From the NCBI RefSeq assembly GCF_018446385.1, contig NC_055992.1, positions 100,210,947 to 100,274,946 of the forward strand: a stretch of 64,000 nt of DNA. Reading direction: 5' to 3'. This DNA comes from Zingiber officinale (lineage: Eukaryota; Streptophyta; Magnoliopsida; Zingiberales; Zingiberaceae). Shown piece by piece: positions 12,886-24,992 of this stretch (position 1 is its first letter; every line of letters begins with the position of its first letter). Below the pieces are notes generated by a model. That model had not been told where the DNA came from, made no database searches, and saw only the letters and a list, made by a program, of their open reading frames with translations. The position numbers and the translations under genes are program-made.

Positions 12886-13011
12886 ACAGCATGATGAGAG
12901 AGAAAATGTGCTGAGAGAGAAAGTGTATTTAAAGAAAATGAGGAGAGAGTGTGTGATGGGAGAAAATGAAGAGAGATAAAGTGTGATGAGAGAAAATGAG
13001 GAGAGAATGGT
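12886..13011. repeat. Purine-rich GAGAGAGAAAATG array (left part)
   Basis: Degenerate tandem repeat of gagagagaaaatg-like units. It begins right after the gypsy target site and is interrupted by a SINE at 13,012. Frames read through it on the minus strand (Ser/Leu/Phe-rich) are artefacts of composition. Confidence 0.8.
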
Positions 13012-13223
13012 GGCAAAAAGGTGAATACGCTCGCCCCCCCAGCTCCCCCGCCAACCCATCCCAGGGGCAACACGGAGGAGGTAAATCACGGGGCGGCTAC
13101 TAGCCTTTGGAATAATGACTAGCACATAAGGGAGACATATACCTCGGCTTTGCCGAGATTCAAATCCCAAACCTCATGGTGGCAACACCTCATGCGCTAG
13201 CTACTAGACTCATCCGAGGGGAC
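13012..13223 (-). mobile_element. tRNA-derived SINE, copy 1
   Basis: Closely similar to 43,521-43,730. On the minus strand it carries pol III A-box and B-box-like motifs, the latter near the tRNA-like sequence gggatttgaatctcgg. A perfect 21-bp direct repeat (12991-13011 and 13224-13244) flanks it. Because the host is itself a repeat array, the duplication alone is weaker proof here than for copy 2. Confidence 0.75.
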
Positions 13224-13510
13224 AGAAAATGAGGAGAGAATGGTAAGAGAGATTGAGGAGAGAGAAAGTATGATGAAAAAATGAGGAGAGTGTGTAATGG
13301 GAGAGAAAGTGTCGTGGAAGAGAATGAAAAGAGAGAAAATGAGGAGAGAGAGCGTGTGATGGGAGAGAGTATGGAGAGAAGATGATAGAGAATGTGTGAT
13401 GAGAGAGAATGATTAGAGAGAAAATATGTTGAGAGAGAAAGTGTGATTATAGAATAAGGAGAGAGAAAATATGATGAGAGAGAATAATGAGAAAGTGTGA
13501 AATGAAAGAA
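13224..13510. repeat. Purine-rich GAGAGAGAAAATG array (right part)
   Basis: Continuation of the array at 12,886-13,011 beyond the SINE. It has variable gagagag/aaaatg/tgtgatg units and no coding value. Confidence 0.8.
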
Positions 13511-14060
13511 AAATTGAATAAATATACTAAGGATATTTTTGTCCAAAACTTAATTCACATTCCTATTCCATCAAAACCCAAGGGAGGGGGTGAGTTTCAT
13601 TCATACCTAAGTTTTTGGGTTTCATTCCAAAATCTTGATTCCATTTCTATAAACCAAACACAAGGTTTGGGAATGAATCCATTCCCTCATTCCTAAACCC
13701 CTAAACCAAACGCCACCACACTTTCTTTGCCGTGACGAACACGACAGCTGGAGCGATCGAAAGTTGTCGGCTCTTGAAAGTTGTTGCCGACATTCTCCGG
13801 TGCCAGACCCTGGTCGCCAATGGCTGGACGTGGTCGTCGGCACGGACAACACATAGGAAAAAAAACGTAAAAAGCTGTTGGCTGGCCTTTTGCGCGTCGT
13901 CGGCTATAGGTGCGTTGCTGCCCTCCCGGGTTGCTATCACCAACCCCGGAATGTCGTTGCCGATGCCCCTGTGATGCGATTTTGCTTTGATGTAGTTGCC
14001 GGCGACGACAATTGATTTAGCATCAAACAAAGGTTTTATTCATGCTTTTACCATAAATCT
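13511..14060. other. Unassigned intergenic sequence with a transposon-like end
   Basis: At about 13,550-13,715 lies the tract attcctaaacccctaaacca, in the style of a MITE or DNA-transposon terminus, but no matching left terminus is seen. 13,720-14,030 is a GC-rich patch with short open frames on both strands that match nothing I recognise. Confidence 0.35.
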
Positions 14061-14075
14061 AGCTCTGATACCATT
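14061..14075 (-). other. Retrotransposon primer-binding-site-like motif
   Basis: The minus strand reads aatggtatcagagct, the initiator tRNA-Met PBS found in many Copia elements. A TG dinucleotide follows directly on the + strand (tgtagcatc), as expected if a minus-strand LTR began there. No second LTR or gag was found, so this may be a remnant. Confidence 0.35.
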
Positions 14076-15890
14076 GTAGCATCTATTTAATACGAATTTC
14101 AACATCAAATGTAAACATTTACTTTGAATCTATGTCGACGACAGATCTTTAGTTTCATGCTTACCGTTGGAAGGGTAATCACAGACGAACTAAAAAACCC
14201 TTCAAATTTCATGAGCCAAATTGGATCCTTTTCCAATTGTTACTATCACTTCCCTCTCTGGTGCCTTTTGATTGCTCTTGGACACATAGATATATAATAA
14301 GATTGCATCGATTTATAACCTATGCTTTAATGGTCTTTCATTGCAATAAATGAAAGCCTCAACGTTTAACATTATAAATTTTCTACAAAATTTCGAATTG
14401 TCCAATAAAATCTTACCATAAGGGACTTAGAATAAATAATTTATTTTTTCCGCCTTTTCTCCATATTAAATATTCAGTTAAAATTTAATCGAACTAAATC
14501 AAATTAATTGAGACTAGATAAATTTAAATTTTTTAAACAAATTAAACAATTAAATTTTTTAATAAAAATTAAACAAATCAAATTAATAAAATATCGATTA
14601 ATTTAATTTTTTTTACCAAATTAATTAAATTTTTTAACAATCATATGATTATGGGATATTTACTGATTAATTAGGAATTCAAATGTTCACTTATTTAGGA
14701 ATTTATTTGTTAAATTTTTTGTTTAAATTTATTCAGAAATAAAAATTTTAAGAACCGAATTAATGAGTATAATTATTTTAAAACAACTAAAATTCTAATA
14801 TAATCTAATTAAAATTTTAAAATCGTTCGATGTATTTGATTTAATCAATTTTTTTCACCTCTAATCTTGAATACTGCCACAGACGGAGATCGAACAACTA
14901 ATGCATCGTAGATACCGGCGAGGTTGGCTCGGGGATTTTAACAGTGCCTATTCGGAAAATCAACATATTTCATCCCAAAATCAATTATGTGTGCCATTAG
15001 TTAATTCTAATAACTAAACTCTTCACAAATTAGGCTGGATGGATGGGGTTCTACACAAACAACCCATCCCATCATTTACTTATCCGAGCCATTCGTGGCA
15101 CATGTCAACTTGGTCCACCACTTTCTTAAATCTCAATTAAAGCCCTCTTATTTGAGTTGACCCACTATCTTCCTTTTCTCCTCCACTTTCTTGATCCCTT
15201 TTTCTTGTTTTTTTGCAATTAGCCCTTTAAGTTCCCCATTTTACAGACCGCTCCTCTCTTCACCAAATTGCACATAGCCCCAGTATAACTAAGATTTTAC
15301 AAAGTTAACCCTATTTATTTTAACTTAACCGTCTTTAGTCTATGTATAAATATTTCTTACCTAAATTAATAGCTAGAAAAACTTAGTTTAGATCCTTTGT
15401 CTTAAAATCATATTTCCCAATTTTTTTTATCAATCAGATGATCATGACATCTTTGAAATATGTACAATATCTTAAAGATATAATTTAATCTATCTAATCA
15501 ATAAGGGAAATAGAAGAAATACATAATTTCGAGACGAAGAATCCGAACTCAGTAGAAAGAGAAGGGAAAAAACCTTCCCTTATTATTGTGAATATTTTTT
15601 TTTTGATTTGTGAATTTGTATTTACTCAAAATTTAAAATTTATTTTATGAAAAAAAAACTATGTGAAAATGATGAATATTGGATCAATATTGAAAAGTTA
15701 AAATTTAATTTTATCTTTGAGAACTATAATTTTTAAAATTAAACTATTAACAAATATATAATAGATTGAGGGGATGCGTGGTAAATTCAAATTTGAGGTC
15801 TTATATGGTATTAAATTGCAAAGTCAAGGATACATGTGAGAAAAATGCGTTCATAATTTTAATATATAAAATGAGCAATAAATAATATGG
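14076..15890. other. AT-rich intergenic region upstream of the YTH gene
   Basis: About 1.8 kb, very AT-rich between 14,450 and 14,850, with no credible ORF, RNA gene or repeat pair. The last few hundred bases should contain the YTH gene promoter. The leader near 15,900-16,079 is CT-rich. Confidence 0.5.
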
Positions 15891-16079
15891 GCGGTGTCTG
15901 TCTCGTTCTCTTCCTTTTCTTCACCCAATCCAAGTTGCATCTGGGAGTATCCCCTTCCTCTCGATCTTAAACCTCTTGCCGCCCGTACTGCGAGATCGCA
16001 AGGAAGGGATCGTGGAGGCAGCTTATTTGTCTTGCCTCTCTTGTTTGGAAGAGGACCGGACTGGAGATCTGGGCACGAG

Positions 16080-19000
16080 ATGGCGGCGACGCAGCAGGCG
16101 CCGGATCGCATCGGTATGCCGTATTCTTTGACCAGATTCATGCGTTCCAGTTCATGTTCTTCCATCAAATTAGCTCCTTTTTCCTGTTTGAATCACAAAG
16201 GTGATTGTTGTAGGATTTGATTGGAAGGATGGGAAAAACATGATCTTTTTTGCTTTTGCTTTTATGATTTTATTTCCTGCGTTTTCGTAAAATGAGGGTC
16301 GAGAATTCAGGTGATTGATCTTTAGGTGTTTTTGTCAGATCTCGTTTTGACGTTTTTATAACCCCGTAATTTGTATTTACTAGGGCAATTGGAACAATGG
16401 ATTTCATATTAATCTGTTAGGGGTTGATCTACGACCACAGTAATGGTACGGTGAAGCTATGACTTGGGTATATGGTTATGTAATCTGAGAATCTGGTTTC
16501 TACATCTACTCTATTTTATGGCCTTATCTTATTTAGATCAAGTATACTGAAAATCTTCATTTTAGATTGCATAGGTTTCAAATGCCAATTTTCGTGCTAT
16601 GTCTCAGTACTAGATAGTGTTGGTTGGCATCTATTAAAAGATGAAACAAGAGGACCAGGAAGGAGAAGAGGAGGAAAGAATAGTTGAGCTCTTAAACTAC
16701 CTCATGTATCTCCCATCATACCAAAATTTCTCTTCGTTGCAACCTAGTTTGTCGCCATATGTAATAGCTTTGTTGTCCACATGTGACATGGAGCCTAAGC
16801 TTCATTGTCCACCTCTCCCTCTAGTTCTTCAGATCCCGGAGCTTGTTTTATTTGCCGATGTTTTTATGGGTTTTAATGCTAGTCTCTATGACCTCACTAA
16901 GGGGGACAAACATAATTTAAAACCATGTTACATTGGAGTTTCACATTGCAGTGAGTAATTCGGAAAGGCAGTTTGCAATGAGTCCGATGAATTTTTATTA
17001 TTATATATGAGGCTTAAAGGTGAGGGAAGTGGCCACATGGAATGATGCTTAACCTATAAATAAGAGATGATAGGCATGTACGATAGCTGAGATATAATAA
17101 TATATAAGTTGATGGTTGTAGTGACATAGTAAAAGATGCAGAATACCGCGTTATACAGTTAGATATTATAAAAATTATTATGATAGTTAGCTAATCAATT
17201 TTAAGAATTTTGTGATCCTTACTATATCTTACAACTGCATCTTTACTTTTTTACTTAGGTTTTTCCTTCACTTTTTCCTATACTTTCCTTCACTTTCTCC
17301 TGAGAAAGTACCGGAGAAAGTGAAGGAAAAAACGAATAGTCTATAAGGAATTATATATCTGTAAGAATGAGAAAAACTTAAAAAAATATACAATAGCCAA
17401 GAAAGAAGCTAAGAAAGCAATGAATAAAGCAAATAATGAAACTTTTGAATGATTATATCGAAAATTAGATAAAAATGGGAAAGAGACATTTATAGATAGC
17501 TAAAGTGAGAGAGAGGAAAATAAGAGATCTTATCAAAATAATATATTAAATATGAATGCAATATAAAAAAGGATAGTCCGGTGCACGAAGCTCCCGCTAT
17601 GCGTGGTCCCGAGAAAGGATTCATTGTACGTAGCCTTATCTGCTTTTTTGCAAGAGGTTGTTTCCAGGATTTGAACCTGTGACCTTTTGGTCACAAAGCA
17701 ACAAGTTTACCGTTGCGCCAAGCCTCCTTTACTAGTAAATAATGGAGAAATAAAAGAGTGGTGGAAGTTATATTTTCATTAATTTTTTAATGAAAGTTTA
17801 GGTGACCAACTTAACATACGTAATTTAAATAGGTCAAATGAGTATAAAAATTTAAATTTTTATCGTACAATTCAAAACAATATAGGGTAAGTACTTTAGT
17901 TTCCTTATATAAGAACAAGCGAGATTTACAAAATTGTACAAACTATATGAGTATTAAACTAATAAGTTATACCATAAACTTTGGGAAAGAGTAATAGAAA
18001 AAAGATAAAGGAAGGAAAGCACGGTGCCCGAAAATTAATTTGAGTTTATGCATGAAAGGTCGATAATAGAAGCTATACATCTTCTCAGATAACTAATTGA
18101 AAAGTATAGGGAGCAAAAGTTCTACACACGGTGTTCATTAACTTAGAAAAAAGCTTATGACACACTCTAGAAATTATATAGAGAATATTAGAAAAAAGAG
18201 GTGTTAATGTAGCATATATTAAACTAATTAAGGATGTGTATGAGGATGTAACGATCAGTGAAGATTTCAGATGGATTAATTGAAGCATTTCCAATAAAGA
18301 TAGAGTTATATTAAGAATTAGCTCTGAGTTCTTATCTTTTTACACTAATCATGGATGAACTCACGGGACACATTCAAGACATAGTATCATAGTGCATGTT
18401 GTTTACGAATGATATTGTTTTGGTAGATGAGACACGTGAAGGAGTAAATGCTAAACTAGAATTTCGGCAGAAAACAATAGAAGTGAAAGGTTTAAGGCTT
18501 AGTAGAGTAAAGACAGGATATATGGAATTTAAGTTTAGTAATATTCGATGTAATGAGACAATTGTTAAGATAGGAGATAATGAGTTATCTAGAACTAAGA
18601 GCTTTAAGCATTTAGGATAAAAAAAAAGGGCAGCCCGGTGCACGAAGCTTCCGCCATGCGGGGTCTCGGGGAAGGATCCATTGTACGCAGCCTTACCCTG
18701 CTTTTTTGCAAGAGGCTGTTTCCAGGATTCGAACCCGTGACCTTTTGGTCACATGGCAACAACTTTACCGTTGCGCCAAGGCTCCCCTTCTTTAAGCATT
18801 TAGGATCATTTTTGTAAAATAATAGAGTGATTGAGTGATGTCTTACATAGAATACAACATGATAGTTGAAATGAAGGAGAGCGTCGGTTGTATTATGTGA
18901 TCCTAAAGTACCTTTAAAATTTAAAGAGAAGTTTTACAAAATGGCGGTTAGACCTGCTATGTTATATGACGTTGAATGTCGGGCTATGGCTCGAGTACAT

Positions 19001-22000
19001 GAGCAGAAAATGAGAGTTGTAGAGATGAAAATGTTAAGGTGGATGTGTGGACATATGCGAATGGACAAAATAAGAAATGAGAATTAAAGAGAAAGTCGGA
19101 GTTGCATCTATTGAGGGAAAAGACACGCTTAAGATGGTACAATCATGTACTTAGATGGTCAATAAATGCTCTAATTAGGCGATGCGAAACTATGACAAAT
19201 ACGCACATCAAACGAGGAAGAGGATGATAAAAAAGACTTGGTTAATATCAATAAAACAAGATAAAATTTATTTAAGCATAGACTTGGTGAACCTTTGTGA
19301 CTAAAAGGTCACGAGTTCGAATCCAGAAAATAGTCTCTTTCAAAAAGCAGGGTAAGGCTGTGTACAATGAATTCTTCCCTGGGACCCCGCATGGCGGGAG
19401 CTTCGTGCATCGGACTATCTTTTTTTTTTATAGATGATGATATCGTACTAGATAGAGCTCAATGACATAGGAGGATTCATATAGTCAACTCCACCGAATG
19501 GGATAAGGCTTTCTTGTTGTTGTATATTCTAAAAAGATATAACTTATGGATTGTGTTGGTTATCCTGATTTCTCAGATGGAAGTGAAAAATTGCATGTAA
19601 ATTTAGGAAATATGTATTTAGGCAGAAAAACAATTCTGTGGCAACATGGCCTTCAAGAAAATGATTTATTCTGAAGGATGCTAGTGTACAATATTGAGAT
19701 TGTTTGGTACTATTTACTTTATGTGGGAGGGTCGATCCCCATTTTAGTTAATCCGAGGGATTCAATGATGGGAGCTGTAAACATGAAGCATTACTACTTT
19801 GCAACGATAGAGCATCTATATTCTTTTGCCAATTGGTTTGCAGTAATTATTTGATTGTAGTCAATATCTTGAACGTTAATCCATTATACCTTTATGCACT
19901 CAATTCATTTACTCAAGTAACATAAGTTCTTAAGTCTATTGATGTTGTTTTTGACCAACTACAGTTAGTTTCTAACCTTTATACGTAGATTTTAATTTTA
20001 ATTTGATCATCAAGCTCTTGACTTTCGATTATCAAGATTTAATTACTTAACTTATTTTAAGTCAATTTTTTAAACTAATATATTTTACCATGTCTCATTA
20101 ATTATGCCACCGGATTCTGAGCTTTTAGTTTTGTCTCTTTTAATGAAAATTTGGGAATTTGGATACTACTCACTGTTTTTTTGTAATTTTCTGTATGATG
20201 TTCACTAAATAATTTGTCATGGTGTTGCCGAGTTTAATATAATGATTAGGTCTTAAATCTTCATATGCATCTAATTTGTCTAAAGTTTAATTATTATTTT
20301 CTCCTATAATATGATCACATATTGTATATCAATTATCTCCATTGTTAATCTATTAGCTTGCTACAAGAATTTTGATATGCATCTTCATTTAGTCACGTCT
20401 CTGTATCTTTGAATAATGCATCTTGATAATTGATGCAATGAGTCACAGTTGTACTTTGTATCATACAGTTGCATGCATGATTTTGCATTTATGAGGAATT
20501 CATAAATGACATTTAGGTTTACTTATTTCTAACTACTATTCACATGTGTACACACATTCATATAATTGTGGTAACTTTCCTTAATTTGTGGAACATCTAC
20601 ATGCATGTACTTGCACTTTTTCTTTTTGTTTGAGTTTGGCTTTTGCGATACCCTGCTATAGTTGGATTAACAAGTTGCTCTGTGTTTCTCTAATAGATTC
20701 AGCAGAACCATTGACATCATCATTGTCAAACACTGAGCAGAAAACAGTTGATATTGACAATTCAAGCAAACAGGTATCTTTTCCATTAGCATTTTTTTTC
20801 CTCGTTCACATCTTATATTTATTGATATACCCCTTACATTATTAACCACAAACACCAAGCATAAACCAGTCAATGTTGATAATACAAGGAAACAACTAAC
20901 TCTTCATTAGCACCTGCTTTGTCTGATGTATAATATAATCACAGAGTTTTTTTCCCTTCTATCAGCCACCATCTACCAAAAATGAGAAAGCGGCAATCTC
21001 TGATGCTTCACATGGTCCAAGTGACATGGATCACACGAGAGATGTCCAAGGGAATTTAAGTTCATCTGATCCAGTTCATGTGGATAACATGGTGTATCCA
21101 CAACATTCGTTTGCACCTCAGGCACAATCCTTTTATGGAGGTCAGATTTACTTTACCATAGCACTTTAAGTGTCTTGCTAATATTCATGAAAGACTGATT
21201 ACAAGCTCTACCTTTTACATGTTCATATTTGTGACATTGCTGTTTTTTATAGAATATTTTTTTGCCCCAACGTACTCTAGGGTATTTGACTATGAATTTG
21301 AATTTTGATACAAACACAATATTTATCCCAATATAATTTTACATGATTTGATTATGAATTTGAAATGAGGCAGAAAGATGTTTGATCATTTTGCTATTTT
21401 TTCAGGATACGAGAACTCAATTAATGATTGGGAAGGTCAATCTCAGTTTCTAAATCTTGAAAACCTGGAAGTTGGTCAAACTGTGAGTATGAATATTTAT
21501 ATGACAGCTGTGTCTCTGTTTTATTTCTGTGATAAAATTTTATGATACTTTTCTTGTAGGGCATCTATGAGAATCCTTCACTGGTCTACACCGGCTATGG
21601 TTACAGTCCTCAGATGCCATATGGCCCATATTCACCTGTCACAACACCTCTACCTTCGATTAATGGAGATGGCCATCTTTACTCCACTCAGCAATTCCAG
21701 TTCCCAGGCACATATTACCAGCAGCCATCTGCCACCAACATTCCATATATCTCTTCTGCGACTCCTATTCCACAAGCTGATTGGAGATTTCCAATTGATC
21801 AACAGGGTGCATTTCCTGCTGATAACACAAATTTCAATGCCCAGCTATTCAGTCCAAGACCTGGGTATCAACTATCATATGGTTCTTTTGGTGGAGGTAT
21901 ATTATTGATGCTTGTAATAATACTTGCGTTTTGGTTTGCCCAAAGATTGATGGTCTTTTTTCTCTTGCATTTTTTCAGACTGGTTGAGATCCCCGGATGT

Positions 22001-24206
22001 AACAAGGTCTGCAACTCCGTTATTATCACCTGCTGCTTCGCCACAACCTATTGGCGCTCACTCTTTTGGGCAAAGCACAGTTCCTTTTGGAATGGTAGTT
22101 TCTCATTCCTTATTTGTTATCTTATTTTATGAAATGGAAATTGTGTAAATATGTGGTTTCAAAATTCCTATTTTTCTTATGCTATTGCAACTTGAATTTT
22201 TTTTTTTCAATTTGATCTAATACCTTTTATTTGTTAGGAAAGAGACAAATGAACATTTCATTTGCGTGAAAGATATTAATCCTAGATGAAATTTGAAACT
22301 AATTTACTATTTACAAATTTCCTTGCTGCAAGTTAATATTGGTTGTGGTCACCGCACTTAGTTCTTTCTCTTCTTTTAATCATGGTACAATCACTAAATT
22401 GCATGCATTAATATTGTACCACAATATTGAGATTGTCAGAAAGCTTATTTCCATACTAGGACAAGACTCCATTGTTCATGACTGGACTTTTTTTAATGTT
22501 TTTTGTTCTGCATTTTATTAATGAGCACTGGTCAAGTCGGAATCTTAGTATTTTAGGATTTGAATTGTCATTATTGCCACTTAGTTATGTTTTAGCTAAT
22601 TTGGGTGTGATTGTCATCAATTCTGTTTCCATCCTTTTAAAATATACAGAGATTGAGTTTATACTATCTTACAACTAGTTATTTATGCAGAAGAATTTTA
22701 AAGTGTATTCACTTTATTATTCTATTGATTTCAGGGTTCACAGCAGCAGCGATCCTCATATGGTTTTGGATCTTCTATAGGTTCTGTTGATAGAGGATAT
22801 CCTCATGCTGGTGTATATCACGGTAATACATTTGGAACACCTTTTATGAACTCGGGAATTAAGGATTGGGGAGCAGTTACTACAGAGAAAGGTAGGAGGC
22901 AAGGAATCGGAAGTGCTCTGTTATGTAATTGCAATGGCACTCTTGATTTCCTTAATGAACAAAACCGAGGGCCACGAGCAAATAGGGCAAAGAATCAGAT
23001 GAATGAAAAGAATCCTTCTGTGGACAATCCAAATAATAGTTCTGCAAGGGTTGATCATAGTCTTTATAATAGCCCCGATTTTATGACAGATTATAAGGAT
23101 GTCAGATTTTTCATAATTAAATCGTACACTGAGGATAATGTTCATAAGAGCATCAAATATGGTGTTTGGGCTAGCACTTCCAATGGAAATCGTAAGTTAG
23201 ATTCTGCATACCATGAAGCAAAGAAGAAAGAAGATCCTTGCCCAGTTTTCTTATTTTTCTCGGTAACTCCTTGCACTCTCCTCTTTGCTCTATCAAATTT
23301 CAATACTAAATTTGGTGATTTTTTTTTGTAACTGTTTTTTTGTGGTTTATTTATACTTGCATATTACTAATTGCTGTTCAAAATATTGGTAACCATAAAC
23401 AGGTAAATGCAAGTGCGCAATTCTGCGGGGTAGCTGAAATGATTGGACCGGTTGATTTTGAAAAAAGTGTGGATTATTGGCAGCAAGACAAGTGGAATGG
23501 CCAATTCCCTGTCAAATGGCATATAGTGAAAGATGTTCCCAACAATTTGTTTCGACATATTATTCTTGAAAATAATGATAATAAACCTGTCACCAATAGT
23601 AGAGACACCCAAGAGGTATGTTTCTCCAATCCTGCAAATTTTGATCCAAAGTATATTTGAAATCATTCAATTTTGAACTGGTTTGACTGAATTTTTGTTG
23701 GCCCCTCTTTTTTGTCAAGTAAACATGACAATCGAAGAAAATTTAGTTTTTCTCTTGCACTGAACTGATTGTTTACATAGACAATTCATTTTGCACAACA
23801 TTTGCTGGTCTGCTAATATTATTTTATTACACAGGTGAAATTAGAGCAGGGACTGGAGATGCTTAACATATTTAGGAAGCATGAATATGAAGTATCAATC
23901 CTTGATGATTTCGAGTTCTATGAGGAGAGGGAGAAGGCCATGCAAGAGAGGAAGGCCATCCAGCATCAGCTATCCAACTCAGCAGGGCCTATCCCAGCGG
24001 CGTTTCGAGAAGACCAAAGGAGCCCAGCCCCCACGTTCTCTGGCAGCCTTATCGAACAGATTTCAAAGAACTTTGCCCATACGATGAGATTGGATGAAAT
24101 TGGCGACCCTGGCCTATCAAATGAGAAAACTAACTCCTCGAGCAGTGCTGCGGCCTCCAAGCCCGATGATACGATTAAACCAGCAACTTTGACTCCGAGT
24201 AGCTAG
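16080..24206 (+). CDS. YTH-domain m6A reader, ECT (evolutionarily conserved C-terminal region) family
   Basis: Hand-built exons: 16080-16113, 20697-20773, 20966-21140, 21406-21482, 21560-21896, 21979-22094, 22735-23262, 23403-23615, 23835-24206. All introns are GT-AG, the frame is continuous, and the product is 642 aa. Residues 1 to about 390 are a low-complexity Y/P/Q/S-rich region typical of ECT proteins. The YTH domain starts near residue 392 ([20 protein letters not shown]) and includes [19 protein letters not shown] and [13 protein letters not shown]. Trp417, Trp474 and Trp479 have the same 57- and 5-residue spacing as the m6A-binding cage of Arabidopsis ECT2. By family knowledge it binds N6-methyladenosine in mRNA in the cytoplasm. 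The chosen ATG has a good context (agATGGcg). The frame stays open upstream to an ATG at 15,894, so a 62-residue extension is possible but looks unlike the family. Intron 1 (4.6 kb) holds a LINE and three SINEs. Confidence 0.93.
17285..17328. repeat. Perfect 16-bp stem hairpin
   Basis: TTCCTTCACTTTCTCC at 17285-17300 pairs with its exact complement at 17313-17328 around a 12-nt loop. It lies in YTH intron 1, just upstream of the first recognisable LINE codons. Confidence 0.8.
17565..17727 (-). mobile_element. Au-type SINE, copy 1
   Basis: Reverse-oriented Au SINE. It has the conserved ccggtgcacgaagctccc end, the gaccttttggtcac hairpin, and a tRNA-like head with B box (complement ggttcaaatcc) and A box (tggcgcaacggt). 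It interrupts the LINE between its endonuclease-side and RT-side fragments. No clean target duplication was found. Confidence 0.85.
18619..18789 (-). mobile_element. Au-type SINE, copy 2, with 17-bp target-site duplication
   Basis: The best preserved of the three. It is flanked by an exact 17-bp direct repeat, ctttaagcatttaggat, at 18602-18618 and 18790-18806. Removing the SINE restores a continuous LINE frame ([10 protein letters not shown]). The A-run at 18,619 is the poly(T) tail of the element in reverse. Confidence 0.95.
19283..19429 (+). mobile_element. Au-type SINE, copy 3, internally deleted
   Basis: Forward-oriented Au SINE ending in a T run at about 19,420. The B-box region (cacgagttcgaatcc) is present. 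About 20 bp that include the A box are missing compared with copy 2. It interrupts the LINE just before its last codons. Confidence 0.85.
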
Positions 24207-24992
24207 AAAGAAGTATGAACCTCTTGCCAACTTTAGTACAGTGTAGTAGTCATTGATGGGCTGCTGAATAGCCTGAGTTCTGGTATTGCAGAAGCAGTTG
24301 TACATTTTGTTGGCCACCATAACTAAAAAGAAAAAAAAAGAAGGAAAAATCACATCTCTCCATTTTGTTCCTTTTCCTGTAATTTAATTTCCTCTTTTAC
24401 TGGCAACTTGAGCAGATGTCAACCAGCTTCAGCTTCCCTAAAGTCATTCTAATGAGAGATGAATAATTTGGCCTTTTGTTTTACTCCCAATCCCCAAGTC
24501 TTAGCATAGCAATATCTGTACCTCATTAATCACTCTGAAGAACATGAGATGTTGGAGTACAGACACTAACATTTATTTATTTAAGGGATTCTTGCTGCTT
24601 CTTAAATATTTCCTTTTTCTCTTTAACACATCTTGATCTTGTTGTGGTAAGCAATACTTAGTTTATTGTTTTCATATCCACTCAAACTCCTTTAATTTCA
24701 TCTATGATTCAAGCAAAATAGGCGACTACTTTTCATTTTCTCTCAACTTTTTTTCAGTAGTATTGAGCTTCAAGTTATGTCTGTTTTTGAGCTTCTCTTG
24801 TTCTTATCAAGCATAGTACTGCAAATAAGAGTTTAAACTATGAGACAATAAATTATTAGAACAAAATGACATTTTGTTTGAGAAACAGCATGTTCCAAAG
24901 TTCTCAAGGACACATTTGGAAAACTTGACATAATGCAAAAGAAGAGATCAATCCCACAGGACTAGAAAACACATCCCTTGCTCCATTGTGAT
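24207..24992. other. Tail-to-tail intergenic region with both 3' UTRs
   Basis: The YTH stop and the inferred TOR1-like stop are 786 bp apart. The interval is AT-rich without repeats or ORFs, and contains the two 3' UTRs pointing at each other. No polyadenylation site can be assigned with confidence. Confidence 0.6.

Larger units (their letters stand above)
17330..19523 (+). mobile_element. Degenerate LINE (non-LTR retrotransposon) in YTH intron 1
   Basis: Fragments of an RT polyprotein appear in order on the + strand. First is [20 protein letters not shown] with [14 protein letters not shown]. After a SINE come [13 protein letters not shown], an RT core near 18,290-18,400 ([10 protein letters not shown], then [20 protein letters not shown], with TND for the usual A/TDD), [13 protein letters not shown] and [11 protein letters not shown]. 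Then come KMLRWMCGH and [10 protein letters not shown]. It ends cgaatgggataaggctttc followed by ttgttgttgt, the usual tail of this LINE group. Stops and frameshifts are frequent. Three SINEs sit inside or at its end. Confidence 0.85.

Noticed and set aside
12991-13510. Possible CRISPR-like array
   Set aside because: The units are irregular, have no unique spacers, and the context is a eukaryotic nuclear genome.
12876-13546. Ser/Leu/Phe-rich frames on the minus strand
   Set aside because: They are translations of the GAGAGA array and of a SINE, with no coding meaning.
16641-16958. 105-codon frame in YTH intron 1
   Set aside because: No recognisable domain, no splice context with the gene, and it lies between confirmed exons 1 and 2.
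17640-17728. tRNA gene suggested by the B-box-like ggttcaaatcc
   Set aside because: It is the head of an Au-type SINE. No complete cloverleaf can be drawn, and the same holds for the other SINE copies and for the foldback core near 8,340.
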